64,000 nt of DNA from Sideroxydans sp. CL21 (GCF_902459525.1 NZ_LR699166.1:3422501-3486500); one strand, 5' to 3'. Shown: positions 9,154 through 21,171, counted from the first letter of the stretch. Numbers and translations: made by a program. The notes: generated by a model from the sequence alone, not told the origin.

Positions 9154-9966
9154 CTAGCGGTGCAGGAAGACTTCCAGCACGAATTGGGTGCCCAGATAGG
9201 CCAATACAAGGAATACGAAGCCGCTCATGGTCCAGCGCACCGCCGTATGGCCGCGCCAGCCGTAGAACTGATGCCCCAATAACAGTACGGCGAATACCAC
9301 CCAGGAAACCATCCCAAACAGGGTCATGTGGGTAAAGCGCAAGGGATGGCCGAAGATCTTCTCCGAAAACAGCATGCCTGATGCAACGGTAATGGTCAGC
9401 AACAGGAATCCGATACCGATAATACGGAATAGCAGGATTTCCATGGTCATCAGGGGCGGCAGGTTGCGCAATACCTTGGGCAGCTTGGCATGGTGCAGGC
9501 GCTTTTCGACCAGGGAGATCAACCCCGCATGCAAGGCCGCGATGGTAAACAAGCTGTAGGCCAACATGGCGCCGAGAACATGCGTATCGAACAGGCCTGA
9601 AGCAGGCTGTGACAGGATGTGCGCCTCGGGGAAAATCGCCGGCAGCGCCGTGCTGATGGCTGCCAGCGGCAATACCAGGGTCTGCAAGCTGGATAATGGA
9701 TAGAAGTAGCGCGCCAACCAATACACCAGCACTGTCAGCCACAAAATCAGCGACAGCGCATAGACCAGTCCCAAGTTTAGCGCTCCCCAGACAAACAAGG
9801 TGTCATACAGCAACCACCCGTGCAGCGCCAAAGGCACGATGACCGCAAAACCCAATACGCCCCGATTCTGCTGCTCGGCATTACCCGCCGCCTGTGCGCG
9901 CCAGAACAGAATAGCCAGTATGAAATAAAGGGCAAACGTTAGCAGATGCAGAGCTTGGTTCGACAT
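9154..9966 (-). CDS. Cytochrome c assembly protein, CcsA/YpjD family
   Basis: 270 residues, about eight hydrophobic membrane segments, with the family pattern of conserved His residues in loops (LALHGWLLYDTLF, FDTHVLGAMLAYS, LRFTHMTLFGMVSWVVF). CcsA/CcmC-type proteins handle heme for cytochrome c maturation; this single-domain type next to ffh is common in betaproteobacteria, where its exact role is unsettled. I chose the ATG at 9966, before the first membrane segment, because longer starts would run into the divergent ffh gene. The 94 bp between them holds the divergent promoters. Confidence 0.82.
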   Translation of the reverse strand: MSNQALHLLTFALYFILAILFWRAQAAGNAEQQNRGVLGFAVIVPLALHGWLLYDTLFVWGALNLGLVYALSLILWLTVLVYWLARYFYPLSSLQTLVLPLAAISTALPAIFPEAHILSQPASGLFDTHVLGAMLAYSLFTIAALHAGLISLVEKRLHHAKLPKVLRNLPPLMTMEILLFRIIGIGFLLLTITVASGMLFSEKIFGHPLRFTHMTLFGMVSWVVFAVLLLGHQFYGWRGHTAVRWTMSGFVFLVLAYLGTQFVLEVFLHR

Positions 9967-10060
9967 GGGGAGTGCAGATGTTTTAGACTGTGCGGATTCT
10001 ACAGGAAGCGCCGCCCAAGTGTCTGCACCGGCGCGGACTGAAACTTTCAGGACTTGAATC

Positions 10061-11416
10061 ATGTTGGATAACCTTACACAACGCTTCACCGGCATCGTCA
10101 AAAATCTGCGCGGCCAGGCGCGGCTGACCGAAAGCAACATTCAGGATGCCCTCAGGGAGGTTCGCCTTGCGCTGCTGGAGGCCGATGTCGCGCTGCCGGT
10201 CGTCAAAGACTTCATCGCCAAGGTAAAGGAAGCCGCACTGGGGCAGGAAGTCATCGGCAACCTGCAGCCGGGACAGGCGCTGATCGGCGTAGTGAACCGC
10301 GAACTGACCAAACTGATGGGCGAGCACAACGACGCGCTCAACCTTGCCGCCGTGCCGCCCGCCGTGATCCTGATGGCCGGCCTGCAGGGCGCGGGCAAGA
10401 CCACCAGCAGCGGCAAGCTGGCCAAACTGTTGCGCGAGCAAAATAAAAAGAAAGTATTGCTGGTGAGTTGCGACGTTTATCGCCCCGCCGCAATCGAGCA
10501 ACTGCGCACGCTGGCACAACAGCTCGACATTGACTTTTTCCCTTCCGATATCAGCCAGAAGCCGCTGGATATTGCGCTCGCCGCCTTGGACTGGGCACGC
10601 AAACACCACCATGAAGTGCTGATCGTCGACACCGCCGGCCGCCTCGCCGTGGACGAAGCGATGATGGCCGAGATCAAGAACCTGCATGCCGCACTGAAAC
10701 CGATCGAGACCCTGTTCGTGGTCGACGCGATGACAGGACAGGATGCGGTGAACACGGCCAAAGCCTTCGGCGATGCGCTGCCGCTCACCGGCATCATCCT
10801 CACCAAACTGGATGGCGATGCGCGCGGCGGCGCGGCCTTGTCGGTGAGGCAGATCACCGGCAAGCCGATCAAGTTCGTCGGCGTCAGCGAAAAACCGAAC
10901 GGCCTCGAAGCCTTTCACCCCGAACGCATGGCGCAACGCATCCTCGGCATGGGTGACGTGCTGTCCCTGATTGAAGAAGCGCAACGCAACGTCGATATCG
11001 GCGAAGCCGAAAAGCTCGCGAAGAAGATGCACAGCGGCAAAGGCTTCGACCTCAACGATTTCAAGATGCAGATCGTGCAGATGAAAAAGATGGGCGGCAT
11101 GTCGGCATTGATGGACAAATTGCCCGCACAGCTTTCCAAAGCGGCTGCCGGAGCGAATGTGGACGAGCGCCAGATCAACCGCACCGAAGGCATCATCAAC
11201 TCGATGACGCCGTTCGAGCGCACCCATCCAGAACTCATCAAAGCCTCGCGCAAACGCCGCATCGCTGCCGGTGCAGGCGTGCAAGTGATGCATGTAAACC
11301 AGTTGCTGAACCAGTTCGAACAATCGCAGAAGATGATGAAGATGTTCAGCAGCAAAGGCGGCATGGCGAAGATGATGCGCGGCATGGCTGGCAAGTTTCC
11401 CGGCATGGGTCGCTAA
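10061..11416 (+). CDS. ffh: Signal recognition particle protein Ffh
   Basis: 451 residues: N domain (about 1-85), G domain with P-loop GLQGAGKTTSSGKLA at about 107, DTAGR at about 190 and TKLDGDARGG at about 247, then the methionine-rich M domain (SQKMMKMFSSKGGMAKMM). It binds 4.5S RNA and signal sequences and delivers ribosomes to FtsY at the membrane. The length is standard. Confidence 0.98.
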   Translation: MLDNLTQRFTGIVKNLRGQARLTESNIQDALREVRLALLEADVALPVVKDFIAKVKEAALGQEVIGNLQPGQALIGVVNRELTKLMGEHNDALNLAAVPPAVILMAGLQGAGKTTSSGKLAKLLREQNKKKVLLVSCDVYRPAAIEQLRTLAQQLDIDFFPSDISQKPLDIALAALDWARKHHHEVLIVDTAGRLAVDEAMMAEIKNLHAALKPIETLFVVDAMTGQDAVNTAKAFGDALPLTGIILTKLDGDARGGAALSVRQITGKPIKFVGVSEKPNGLEAFHPERMAQRILGMGDVLSLIEEAQRNVDIGEAEKLAKKMHSGKGFDLNDFKMQIVQMKKMGGMSALMDKLPAQLSKAAAGANVDERQINRTEGIINSMTPFERTHPELIKASRKRRIAAGAGVQVMHVNQLLNQFEQSQKMMKMFSSKGGMAKMMRGMAGKFPGMGR

Positions 11417-11447
11417 TTTTTATCACCACGCTTATGTGTGTCTCTGA

Positions 11448-11565
11448 AAATTCAGAGTTCGCCCAAATGCAAGGCGCGAGGAAATTTTCGCGGCGCGGCA
11501 TATGAGTGAATATGTAAGCAAGGAAATTTCCGAGTAACGCAGCAGTTGGGATGAAATCTGGATTT
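11448..11565. repeat. Large imperfect palindrome between ffh and the HAD gene
   Basis: The ends AAATTCAGA (11448-11456) and TCTGGATTT (11557-11565) pair with one mismatch, then CCCAAATGC pairs with GCAGTTGGG, and the interior contains two GGAAATTT-centred blocks and a CATATGAGTGAATATG core. The whole ~118 bp can fold into one long interrupted hairpin, like a miniature element or REP-type repeat. A separate 7-bp hairpin CTCTGAA/TTCAGAG overlaps its left end. No second copy was found in this window. Confidence 0.5.
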
Positions 11566-11577
11566 TAAGAGATACAC

Positions 11578-12282
11578 ATGACTATCAAAGCAATCATATT
11601 CGATGTTGACGGCACTCTGGCCGACACTGAAAACGCGCACCGCAAATCATTCAACAAGGCATTCGCCGAAAGCGGGCTGGACTGGAACTGGGACGTGGCG
11701 CTGTACGACAAGCTGCTGAAAGTGACCGGCGGCAAGGAACGCATCAAGTATTACGTCGAAAACTGGCTGCCCGATTTCAAAAAACCGGCTGACTATGACG
11801 GCTTCGTCAAGAATCTGCATGCGGTGAAGACCGGCCACTACACCGCCATGTTGCGCGGCGGCGCCATTCCGTTACGCCCCGGCATCAAACAACTGATAGA
11901 GGATGCGCGCAAAGCCGGTATCAGGCTCGCCATTGCAACCACCACCACCCCGGAGAACGTCTCTGCTTTGCTGGAAGTGGGATTGGGGAAGGATTGGGCA
12001 AAAAATTTCGACGCCAACGGCTGCGGCGATATCGTGCCGCACAAAAAACCCGCGCCGGATATCTACAACTGGGTGCTGAATGAACTCAAGCTCGCACCGC
12101 AGGACTGCATTGCGCTAGAAGACTCCAACAACGGCCTGCGTTCTGCGCTGGCGGCCGGCATCAAGACCTACGTCACCACCAATCCCTACACGCACCGCCA
12201 GGATTTCGCTGAGGCCGCTGCTGTGTTCGATGATTTGAGCGACCTGGCAAATTTCTACCGGGTAACCGGCCTGCACATTTAG
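11578..12282 (+). CDS. HAD-superfamily hydrolase, CbbY/beta-phosphoglucomutase-like
   Basis: 234 residues. Motif I FDVDGTLADTE with nucleophile and acid Asp, motif II IATTTT, motif III with HKKPAPDIY and motif IV LEDSNNGLRSA are complete, with a helical cap inserted after motif I. The cap type and the LEDS ending match the CbbY group, which in autotrophs dephosphorylates xylulose-1,5-bisphosphate and is normally encoded near RuBisCO; here there is no cbb gene nearby, so the substrate is open. It stands alone between ffh and ilvA. Confidence 0.85.
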   Translation: MTIKAIIFDVDGTLADTENAHRKSFNKAFAESGLDWNWDVALYDKLLKVTGGKERIKYYVENWLPDFKKPADYDGFVKNLHAVKTGHYTAMLRGGAIPLRPGIKQLIEDARKAGIRLAIATTTTPENVSALLEVGLGKDWAKNFDANGCGDIVPHKKPAPDIYNWVLNELKLAPQDCIALEDSNNGLRSALAAGIKTYVTTNPYTHRQDFAEAAAVFDDLSDLANFYRVTGLHI

Positions 12283-12339
12283 GCAGTTCGGGCGGTTTCC
12301 TGCTAATCTTGCGGACAATTCAATTGTTCGCAACCCATC

Positions 12340-13857
12340 ATGCAAAGCTATTTAAAACGTATTCTCACTGCCCGCGTCTATGACGTGGCCATCGAATCGC
12401 CACTTGAACACGCGCCCAACCTGTCGGCGCGCATCGGCAACAACGTCCTGTTCAAACGCGAAGACATGCAGCCGGTGTTCTCGTTCAAGCTGCGCGGCGC
12501 ATATAACAAGATGGCCCAACTCACCCCGGAGCAACTCAAGCGCGGCGTGATCGCCGCCTCGGCAGGCAACCACGCGCAGGGCGTGGCACTCAGCGCGCAC
12601 CGCCTCGGCTGCAAAGCCATCATCGTGATGCCGACCACCACCCCGCAAGTCAAGATCGAGGCAGTGCGACATTTCGGCCAGCGTTCCGTCGAGATCGTGT
12701 TGCACGGCGACAGCTACAGCGATGCCTGCAGCCGGGCGTACGAACTGGAAAAAGAGAAGAATCTCACGTTCGTGCACCCGTTCGACGATCCCGATGTGAT
12801 CGCCGGGCAAGGTACCATCGGCATGGAGATACTGCGCCAGCATCAGGCCCCCATCCACGCCATCTTCTGCGCCATCGGCGGCGGCGGGCTGATCGCGGGC
12901 GTGGCCGCCTACGTCAAACAGGTGCGCCCGGATATCAAAATAATCGGCGTGCAAACCACCGATTCGGACGCCATGTACCGTTCCCTCAAAGCCAACAAGC
13001 GCGTGCAACTCGCCGACGTCGGCCTGTTCTCGGACGGCACGGCAGTCAAGCAAGTGGGCGAAGAGACGTTCCGCATCTGCAAAAAATACGTGGACGAGAT
13101 CGTGCTGGTGGATACCGACGCCGTGTGCGCGGCCATCAAGGACGTGTTTCAGGACACGCGTTCCATCCTCGAACCCGCGGGTGCGCTGGCGATTGCCGGT
13201 GCCAAGCTGTACGCCAAGCGCGAACAACTCAAAGGCGAAACGCTCATCCCCATCGCCTGCGGAGCAAACATGAATTTCGACCGCCTGCGCTTCGTGGCGG
13301 AGCGCGCCGAAATCGGTGAAAAGCGCGAAGCCATCCTCGCCGTCACCATCCCGGAAACCCCGGGCAGTTTCCGCAAATTCTGTTCATTACTCGGCAAACG
13401 CAACATCACCGAGTTCAACTACCGGTTCGCCGATCCGAAAGCGGCGCAGGTGTTCGTCGGCATTCAAGTGAAAGACCAGTCGGAAACTTCCGACCTGGTG
13501 GACAAACTGCAACGCAACAAGCTGGCCACCCTCGACCTCTCCGACAATGAAATGGCCAAGCTGCACCTGCGCCACCTGGTCGGCGGTCACGCGCCAGCCG
13601 CCCATGACGAGATCCTGTTCCGTTTCGAGTTCCCGGAACGTCCCGGTGCACTGATGAATTTCCTCAACAGCATGAGCCACAACTGGAACATCTCATTATT
13701 CCACTACCGCAACCACGGCGCGGACTACGGGCGCGTATTGGTCGGCATGCAAGTGCCGCACAGCGATAAAAAGGCGCTCAAGACCTTCCTTGACACCCTC
13801 GGCTACCGCTATTGGGACGAGAGCGACAATCCGGCGTACCGGCTGTTTCTTGGATAA
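12340..13857 (+). CDS. ilvA: Threonine ammonia-lyase, biosynthetic
   Basis: 505 residues. PLP lysine K50 lies in FSFKLRGAYNK; the glycine-rich phosphate loop is CAIGGGGLIAG near 187. After about residue 325 come two ACT-like regulatory domains (EKREAILAVTIPETPGSF and FEFPERPGALMNFLN), the arrangement of the long, isoleucine-inhibited biosynthetic enzyme. It converts threonine to 2-oxobutanoate, the first step of isoleucine synthesis. Confidence 0.96.
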   Translation: MQSYLKRILTARVYDVAIESPLEHAPNLSARIGNNVLFKREDMQPVFSFKLRGAYNKMAQLTPEQLKRGVIAASAGNHAQGVALSAHRLGCKAIIVMPTTTPQVKIEAVRHFGQRSVEIVLHGDSYSDACSRAYELEKEKNLTFVHPFDDPDVIAGQGTIGMEILRQHQAPIHAIFCAIGGGGLIAGVAAYVKQVRPDIKIIGVQTTDSDAMYRSLKANKRVQLADVGLFSDGTAVKQVGEETFRICKKYVDEIVLVDTDAVCAAIKDVFQDTRSILEPAGALAIAGAKLYAKREQLKGETLIPIACGANMNFDRLRFVAERAEIGEKREAILAVTIPETPGSFRKFCSLLGKRNITEFNYRFADPKAAQVFVGIQVKDQSETSDLVDKLQRNKLATLDLSDNEMAKLHLRHLVGGHAPAAHDEILFRFEFPERPGALMNFLNSMSHNWNISLFHYRNHGADYGRVLVGMQVPHSDKKALKTFLDTLGYRYWDESDNPAYRLFLG

Positions 13858-13899
13858 AATCGTGGCAACCGCCTTTTCGATGAAAGGAGCGCGCAAATC

Positions 13900-14193
13900 A
13901 TGAAGAAACAAGATGCTTTGGATTTCCTTGAATCACACAAACAAACCATCATCGAACGGTTTGGTGTAAAGCATCTGGCATTGTTCGGCTCTGTTGTGCG
14001 CGACGAAGCCCGCGAAGACAGTGATATCGACGTACTGGTAGAGTTCGAAGGTGGCGAGAACTACCGCAATTACTTCGACCTTTTGTTTTATCTGGAAGAT
14101 CATCTTCACTGCGCAATAGATTTGGTGAGCCGCGATGCCCTGCGCCCCCAACTCAAGCCATACATCGAGAATGAGGCGCATTATGTCGCGTGA
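13900..14193 (+). CDS. mntA: MntA-type nucleotidyltransferase antitoxin
   Basis: 97 residues. It carries the minimal nucleotidyltransferase signature GSX10DXD (GSVVRDEAREDSDIDV), with a third acidic residue in CAIDLV. In the MntA-HepT system the antitoxin adds AMP to the HEPN toxin and silences it. The next gene is a HEPN protein overlapping by 11 bp, which fixes the assignment. A good ribosome-binding site (AAAGGAG) precedes the ATG. The pair lies in a small accessory island between ilvA and a TfoX-like gene. Confidence 0.88.
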   Translation: MKKQDALDFLESHKQTIIERFGVKHLALFGSVVRDEAREDSDIDVLVEFEGGENYRNYFDLLFYLEDHLHCAIDLVSRDALRPQLKPYIENEAHYVA

Positions 14194-14545
14194 ATGGAAA
14201 CTGTATTTCGACGATTTGCTGGGATTTTGCGAGAAGGTTATAAGCTACACACACGGCCTGACACGCGAAGAGTTTGAAACCAGCGGCCTCAACTACGATG
14301 CAACTCTGTGGAATGTACAGTTATTCGGTGAAGCAGCCAAAAATATCCCTGAAGAAATACGCAGCAAAATTCCTGAGGTGCCATGGCGCGAATTGATCGG
14401 AATGCGCAACCGTTTGGCTCATGGCTATTTCGGAATCAATAATGCAATGCTTTGGCACGTCGTGGAGATAGAAGTGCCAAAATTACATGCAGCCTTGCTG
14501 CACATTGCTGCCACTCGCACCGACCTATTCAAAGGTCAGTCTTGA
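14183..14545 (+). CDS. hepT: HepT-type HEPN toxin (DUF86)
   Basis: 120 residues. The HEPN RNase motif RX4HXY is present as R75-NRLA-H80-G-Y82 (MRNRLAHGY), the place where MntA AMPylates the tyrosine in characterised homologues. The start at 14183 follows from the HEPN domain beginning and gives an 11-bp overlap with mntA; a longer frame upstream only mirrors mntA. Probably a ribonuclease toxin acting on tRNA or mRNA when unmodified. Confidence 0.88.
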   Translation: MSREWKLYFDDLLGFCEKVISYTHGLTREEFETSGLNYDATLWNVQLFGEAAKNIPEEIRSKIPEVPWRELIGMRNRLAHGYFGINNAMLWHVVEIEVPKLHAALLHIAATRTDLFKGQS

Positions 14546-14618
14546 AATTTTTATTCAATAACAACTGTGCGGGTCAATTTGCCGACGCCGACAAAAAGGT
14601 TGAAAAAACCCACAGAAT

Positions 14619-14684
14619 ATGCCCACACTTAACTGGATCGGCAAAGAAGCCGCCGCCAAACACCACAAAGATGTCCCCTATTGA
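14619..14684 (+). pseudogene. N-terminal remnant of a site-specific DNA methyltransferase
   Basis: A 21-codon frame, MPTLNWIGKEAAAKHHKDVP plus Y, then TGA. From memory this matches the first residues of adenine-specific methyltransferases of type III-like restriction systems, which begin with a similar LNWIGK...HH..VP segment. Nothing of the catalytic domain follows; a terminator lies 46 bp further on. I infer that a restriction-modification gene once followed the MntA-HepT pair and was deleted. The 250 bp between hepT and the TfoX gene otherwise hold no gene. Confidence 0.45.
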
Positions 14685-14729
14685 TGCAAATTTATGAGCA
14701 CAAGCTATCTGTCCAAGCTATTTATTCCC

Positions 14730-14757
14730 AAAAGGGCAGCCGGTGGTTGCCCTTTTT
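14730..14757 (+). terminator. Intrinsic terminator
   Basis: AAAAGGGCAGCC - GGT - GGTTGCCCTTTTT: a 12-bp stem with one G-U pair, a 3-base loop and a T run. It closes the mntA-hepT unit before the TfoX-like gene. Confidence 0.8.
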
Positions 14758-14790
14758 AACCTTTAGTTGCTAGAAATATAGGTTCAAAAA

Positions 14791-15093
14791 ATGGCTACCG
14801 ATTCCTTCCGTGATTTCGTGCTGGAGCAACTTGCTGCTCTTGAAGGACTGCGCTGCAAACGCATGTTTGGCGGTCATGGCCTTTACGCCGACGAGGTGTT
14901 TTTCGGCATCCTTTTCGATGGCAGGCTGTATTTCAAGACACATCCGGATACCTTGCCGGATTACCTGACCGTTGCAGCCTCCGTATTCGCCCCCTCGAAA
15001 AAACAGGTTTTAAAGAATTACCGCGAAGTTCCGGTAGAGATACTGGAAGATGGCATGCAATTAACGTCGCGGACACGAAAGGCGGCGCGCTGA
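14791..15093 (+). CDS. TfoX N-terminal domain protein
   Basis: 100 residues. The TfoX/Sxy N-terminal fold is recognisable from LRCKRMFGGHGLYADEVFFG and the later LYFKTHPDT and YREVPVEILED segments. The competence regulator TfoX also has a C-terminal domain, absent here, so this belongs to the stand-alone N-domain family with unknown function. The stop overlaps the start of the cyclo-ligase gene (TGATG). Confidence 0.82.
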   Translation: MATDSFRDFVLEQLAALEGLRCKRMFGGHGLYADEVFFGILFDGRLYFKTHPDTLPDYLTVAASVFAPSKKQVLKNYREVPVEILEDGMQLTSRTRKAAR

Positions 15094-15692
15094 TGAACAT
15101 CCAAGCTAGGAAGCGGGCCCTCCGGCAAAGTATAATCGCCGACCGCGAAAAGTTGCCCGTTGCCGAGCGCTTGCGCCTGAGCCGTGCCATTGTTGAATCT
15201 ACCCGCAATTTGCCGGTCTATCAGCAGGCGCGGACAGTACTGGGTTATCTGAATTTCGGCGCAGAATTGGTGGCCGAGCTGTGGGTACGGCAGGCGCTGG
15301 CCGACGGCAAGCAGGTGTTGCTGCCGCGAGTGAACCGTGCCAGCAGACATCTGGACTTATATCGGGTGCAGGATTTGGAGCATGATGTGGCACCCGGTTC
15401 ATGGGGTATACGTGAGCCAGTTGCAGAACGCTGTATAAAAGAAGAAGCGCTTGGAACGGTGGAGTTCATCCTGTTACCCGGCGTGGCGTTCACCCGCGAG
15501 GGTGCACGGTTGGGATACGGCGGCGGTTTTTACGACAAACTGCTGGCACAAATACCGCATCGGCCGGCTTTGGTCGCCGGCGCGTTCGCGCTACAAGTAG
15601 TGCAGGAGATTCCGCAAGAGAGTACCGACCGCAATGTGGAGTGGCTGGTGACGGAAGCCGAAATGATACGCTGCAACTTAGGGAGAGAGTAG
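15093..15692 (+). CDS. 5-formyltetrahydrofolate cyclo-ligase
   Basis: 199 residues, standard for the family. The ATP/phosphate loop is visible as GYGGGFYDKLLA near 148-159, with the basic N-terminus KRALRQSIIADREKL. The enzyme uses ATP to turn 5-formyl-THF into 5,10-methenyl-THF. In many bacteria it lies beside 6S RNA; no 6S RNA-like structure is seen here. It is translationally coupled to the TfoX-like gene and ends 2 bp before aceE. Confidence 0.92.
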   Translation: MNIQARKRALRQSIIADREKLPVAERLRLSRAIVESTRNLPVYQQARTVLGYLNFGAELVAELWVRQALADGKQVLLPRVNRASRHLDLYRVQDLEHDVAPGSWGIREPVAERCIKEEALGTVEFILLPGVAFTREGARLGYGGGFYDKLLAQIPHRPALVAGAFALQVVQEIPQESTDRNVEWLVTEAEMIRCNLGRE

Positions 15693-15694
15693 AG

Positions 15695-18358
<2,664 letters not shown>

Positions 18359-18373
18359 GGCAAGGGGAACAAC

Positions 18374-19660
18374 GTGGCCGAAATCAAGAATGTGTTAGTG
18401 CCGGACATCGGCAATTTCAAGGATGTGAGTGTCATCGAAGTGTCGGTGAAGGCCGGCGACAAGGTAAGCGCCGAGCAGGCACTTATTTCGCTGGAGACCG
18501 ACAAGGCGACCATAGACGTACCTGCGCCGTTCGGTGGCGTGGTAAAAGATGTGAAGGTGAAGGTGGGCGACAAGGTATCTGAAGGTACATTGATCGTGAC
18601 GATTGAAGCGAGCGGTGAAGCTGCGGCACAGGCGGTGGCCCCGGCTGCGGTAGCACCTGCGGCCGCACCAGCAGTTCCCGTTGTGCCCGCAACCCCGTCT
18701 CCCGCCGAACCCGCAGCTGTCGCGGCAGCAATTTCAGCCGCCCCGATGGCGACCCCTGCGTCCGGCAGCGCACATGCCAGTCCGTCCATTCGCCGCTTTG
18801 CGCGCGAACTGGGCGTGAACCTGACTCAGGTAGGCGGTAGCGGCGAAAAAGGCCGCGTGACCAAGGACGACGTGCAGAACTTCGTCAAAAAGTCGCTGGC
18901 GCAACCGGCCGGCGGCAGCGGCCTGCAAGTGCCGGAAATGCCGGCGGTGGATTTCGCCAAGTACGGCGCGATAGAAACCAAACCGCTGTCGCGCATCAAG
19001 AAGATCTCCGGCGCCAACCTGCGCCGCAACTGGGTGACCATTCCGCACGTGACCCAGTTCGAGGAAGCAGACATCAGCGAGATGGAAGCTTTCCGCAAAG
19101 AGTTGGGTCTGGAATACGCAAAAGAAAGCTTCAAGATCACCCCGCTCGCCTTCATGCTCAAGGCCTGCGCGATCACCCTGAAACACTTCCCTGATTTCAA
19201 TGCGTCGCTGGATGCCAGCGGCGAAAATCTAGTGCTGAAGAAATACATCCATATCGGCGTTGCCGTGGATACGCCGGACGGGCTGATGGTGCCAGTGATA
19301 CGCGACGTGGACCAAAAAGGCATCGTGCAGTTGGCGAAGGAACTGGGCGAAGTCAGCGCCAAGGCACGCGAGAAGAAAATCACGGCCGCGGACATGCAGG
19401 GCGGCTGTTTCACCATTTCCAGCCTGGGCGGCATCGGCGGCACTTCGTTCACGCCTATCATCAATGCGCCGGAAGTCGCCATTCTCGGCGTGTCGCGCTC
19501 CAGCATGAAACCGGTCTGGAAGGACGGCGAATTCGTGCCTCGCCTGATGCTGCCGCTGTCGCTGTCCTACGATCACCGCGTGATCGACGGTGCTGCCGGC
19601 GCGCGTTTCACCACTTACCTGGCGCATGTGTTGTCCGACATGCGCAGGCTGGCGCTGTAA
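18374..19660 (+). CDS. aceF: Pyruvate dehydrogenase E2, dihydrolipoamide acetyltransferase
   Basis: 428 residues, GTG start. One lipoyl domain (about 1-80, lipoyl Lys44 in ETDKATIDV), an Ala/Pro-rich linker (85-130), the peripheral subunit-binding domain (about 135-172, [12 protein letters not shown]) and the acyltransferase core ending with the catalytic DHRVIDG. Single-lipoyl E2 is shorter than the three-lipoyl enterobacterial form. It passes acetyl groups to CoA. No E3 (lpd) gene follows; nadD begins 4 bp after the stop, so E3 must be encoded elsewhere. Confidence 0.96.
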   Translation: MAEIKNVLVPDIGNFKDVSVIEVSVKAGDKVSAEQALISLETDKATIDVPAPFGGVVKDVKVKVGDKVSEGTLIVTIEASGEAAAQAVAPAAVAPAAAPAVPVVPATPSPAEPAAVAAAISAAPMATPASGSAHASPSIRRFARELGVNLTQVGGSGEKGRVTKDDVQNFVKKSLAQPAGGSGLQVPEMPAVDFAKYGAIETKPLSRIKKISGANLRRNWVTIPHVTQFEEADISEMEAFRKELGLEYAKESFKITPLAFMLKACAITLKHFPDFNASLDASGENLVLKKYIHIGVAVDTPDGLMVPVIRDVDQKGIVQLAKELGEVSAKAREKKITAADMQGGCFTISSLGGIGGTSFTPIINAPEVAILGVSRSSMKPVWKDGEFVPRLMLPLSLSYDHRVIDGAAGARFTTYLAHVLSDMRRLAL

Positions 19661-19664
19661 TCCG

Positions 19665-20330
19665 GTGAGTACCTCTCCCATCGGCATCCTGGGCGGCACT
19701 TTCGATCCCATCCACAATGGGCATCTGCGTATCGCACAGGAGGCGCTGGAACAGTGCGGTATGGCGCAGGTGCGTTTCGTTCCCTGCGGCACGCCGCCGC
19801 ATCGCCCGACGCCAAGCGCCTCGGCCAAATCGCGCTGGGAGATGGTGCGTCTGGCCCTGAACGGCCATTCCGACTTTCTGGTCGATGTACGCGAGGTGTT
19901 CCGTACCGACCCCTGTTATACGGTGGACACACTGGCGGGTTTGCGCGCCGAACTTGGCCCGCAACAGCCGCTGTGCCTGATCCTCGGAGGCGACGCCTTT
20001 TTGCATCTGCACACCTGGCATGAGTGGAAACGCCTGTTCGAACTGGCCCATATCGTGGTATTGCAGCGTGCCGGCGGCCAGCCGCTGGGCAATGCGATGC
20101 TCAAGGCCGATGCCGCGTTGCAGGCCGAATATCAGACGCGCCTCGCCCCGGGTGCAGGTGCGTTGCACGAGACCCCCAGCGGCGCGATCTTCGTCGCCGA
20201 CATGCCCGCCCTGGAAATTTCCTCCACCGACATCCGCCGCCGCTGTGCGGAAGGAAAAAGTACCCGTTTTCTGGTGCCGGATGTCGTCACCAATTACATC
20301 AACACTCACGAACTTTACCGTCAATGCTAA
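19665..20330 (+). CDS. nadD: Nicotinate-nucleotide adenylyltransferase
   Basis: 221 residues from a GTG. The nucleotidyltransferase signature GGTFDPIHNGHLRIAQ near the N-terminus and ISSTDIRRR near the C-terminus are both present. It makes nicotinic acid adenine dinucleotide in NAD synthesis. The GTG start is placed right before the first beta strand (PIGILGG); earlier in-frame starts lie within aceF. It overlaps rsfS by 7 bp. Confidence 0.93.
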   Translation: MSTSPIGILGGTFDPIHNGHLRIAQEALEQCGMAQVRFVPCGTPPHRPTPSASAKSRWEMVRLALNGHSDFLVDVREVFRTDPCYTVDTLAGLRAELGPQQPLCLILGGDAFLHLHTWHEWKRLFELAHIVVLQRAGGQPLGNAMLKADAALQAEYQTRLAPGAGALHETPSGAIFVADMPALEISSTDIRRRCAEGKSTRFLVPDVVTNYINTHELYRQC

Positions 20331-20677
20331 ACACTGAAGAAAAAACCCAAGCCGTCGTCTCCGCCCTGGAAGACGTCAAAGCGCTCGACATCACCGTCAT
20401 CGACACCAGCAAGCTCAGCCCCCTGTTCGAGCGCATGGTTGTCGCCAGCGCGCAGTCCACGCGTCAAACCAAGGCGCTGGCGAGCAGCGTGGTGGTAAAG
20501 CTCAAAGCGCTGGGCGAGACGGTCAACAGCACCGAAGGTGAAGACAGCGGCGAATGGGTGCTGGTCGATCTGGGCGAAGTGGTCGTGCACATCATGCAGC
20601 CCGCGGTGCGCGCCTACTACAACCTCGAAGAACTGTGGAGCGTGCATCCCAAGCAGCGCGCGATTTCAGGTAAATGA
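20324..20677 (+). CDS. rsfS: Ribosome silencing factor RsfS
   Basis: 117 residues. Typical RsfS/Iojap sequence: [19 protein letters not shown], then [16 protein letters not shown] and YYNLEELW. It binds L14 and blocks subunit joining under starvation. The start at 20324 gives a 7-bp overlap with nadD, its usual neighbour; the stop overlaps rlmH by 4 bp. Confidence 0.95.
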   Translation: MLNTEEKTQAVVSALEDVKALDITVIDTSKLSPLFERMVVASAQSTRQTKALASSVVVKLKALGETVNSTEGEDSGEWVLVDLGEVVVHIMQPAVRAYYNLEELWSVHPKQRAISGK

Positions 20678-21144
20678 AACTGCTGATCCTGGCGGTGGGC
20701 AATAAGATGCCCGCCTGGATCACCGAAGGCTTCAACGAATACACCAAGCGCATGCCGCGCGAAGCCATGATTTCACTGATCGAGATCAAGCCGGAAGCGC
20801 GCAACAGCGGCAAGACGGCGACGCAAATCATGGAAGCCGAGGCGCAGCGTATTCGCGCCGCCCTGCCCAATGGCGCCCTGTGCATCGCCCTCGACGAGCA
20901 CGGTGCGACCCCCACCACCAAACAGCTCAGCCAGCAGATGCAGGACTGGATGCAGCGCGGCTGCGATGTCGCTTTTATCATCGGCGGCGCGGACGGGCTG
21001 CATGAATCCGTCAAACAAAAAGCGCAGCATTTGATGGCGCTGTCTGCCCTTACCCTGCCGCACGGCATGGTGCGCGTGTTGCTGGCCGAACAACTGTATC
21101 GGGCACACAGCCTGCTGCACAATCATCCTTACCATCGCGAATAG
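20674..21144 (+). CDS. rlmH: 23S rRNA pseudouridine(1915)-N3-methyltransferase RlmH
   Basis: 156 residues, a SPOUT methyltransferase. [16 protein letters not shown] start, SAM-binding [14 protein letters not shown] and the C-terminal [20 protein letters not shown] tail are characteristic. It methylates pseudouridine 1915 in helix 69 of 23S rRNA. It is coupled to rsfS by an ATGA overlap. Confidence 0.97.
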   Translation: MKLLILAVGNKMPAWITEGFNEYTKRMPREAMISLIEIKPEARNSGKTATQIMEAEAQRIRAALPNGALCIALDEHGATPTTKQLSQQMQDWMQRGCDVAFIIGGADGLHESVKQKAQHLMALSALTLPHGMVRVLLAEQLYRAHSLLHNHPYHRE

Positions 21145-21171
21145 CCCGTATTTTGGGCTATCCTTGTTGCC

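Noticed and set aside
9983-11323. 446-codon open frame on the minus strand
   Set aside because: Antisense to ffh; no recognisable protein features.
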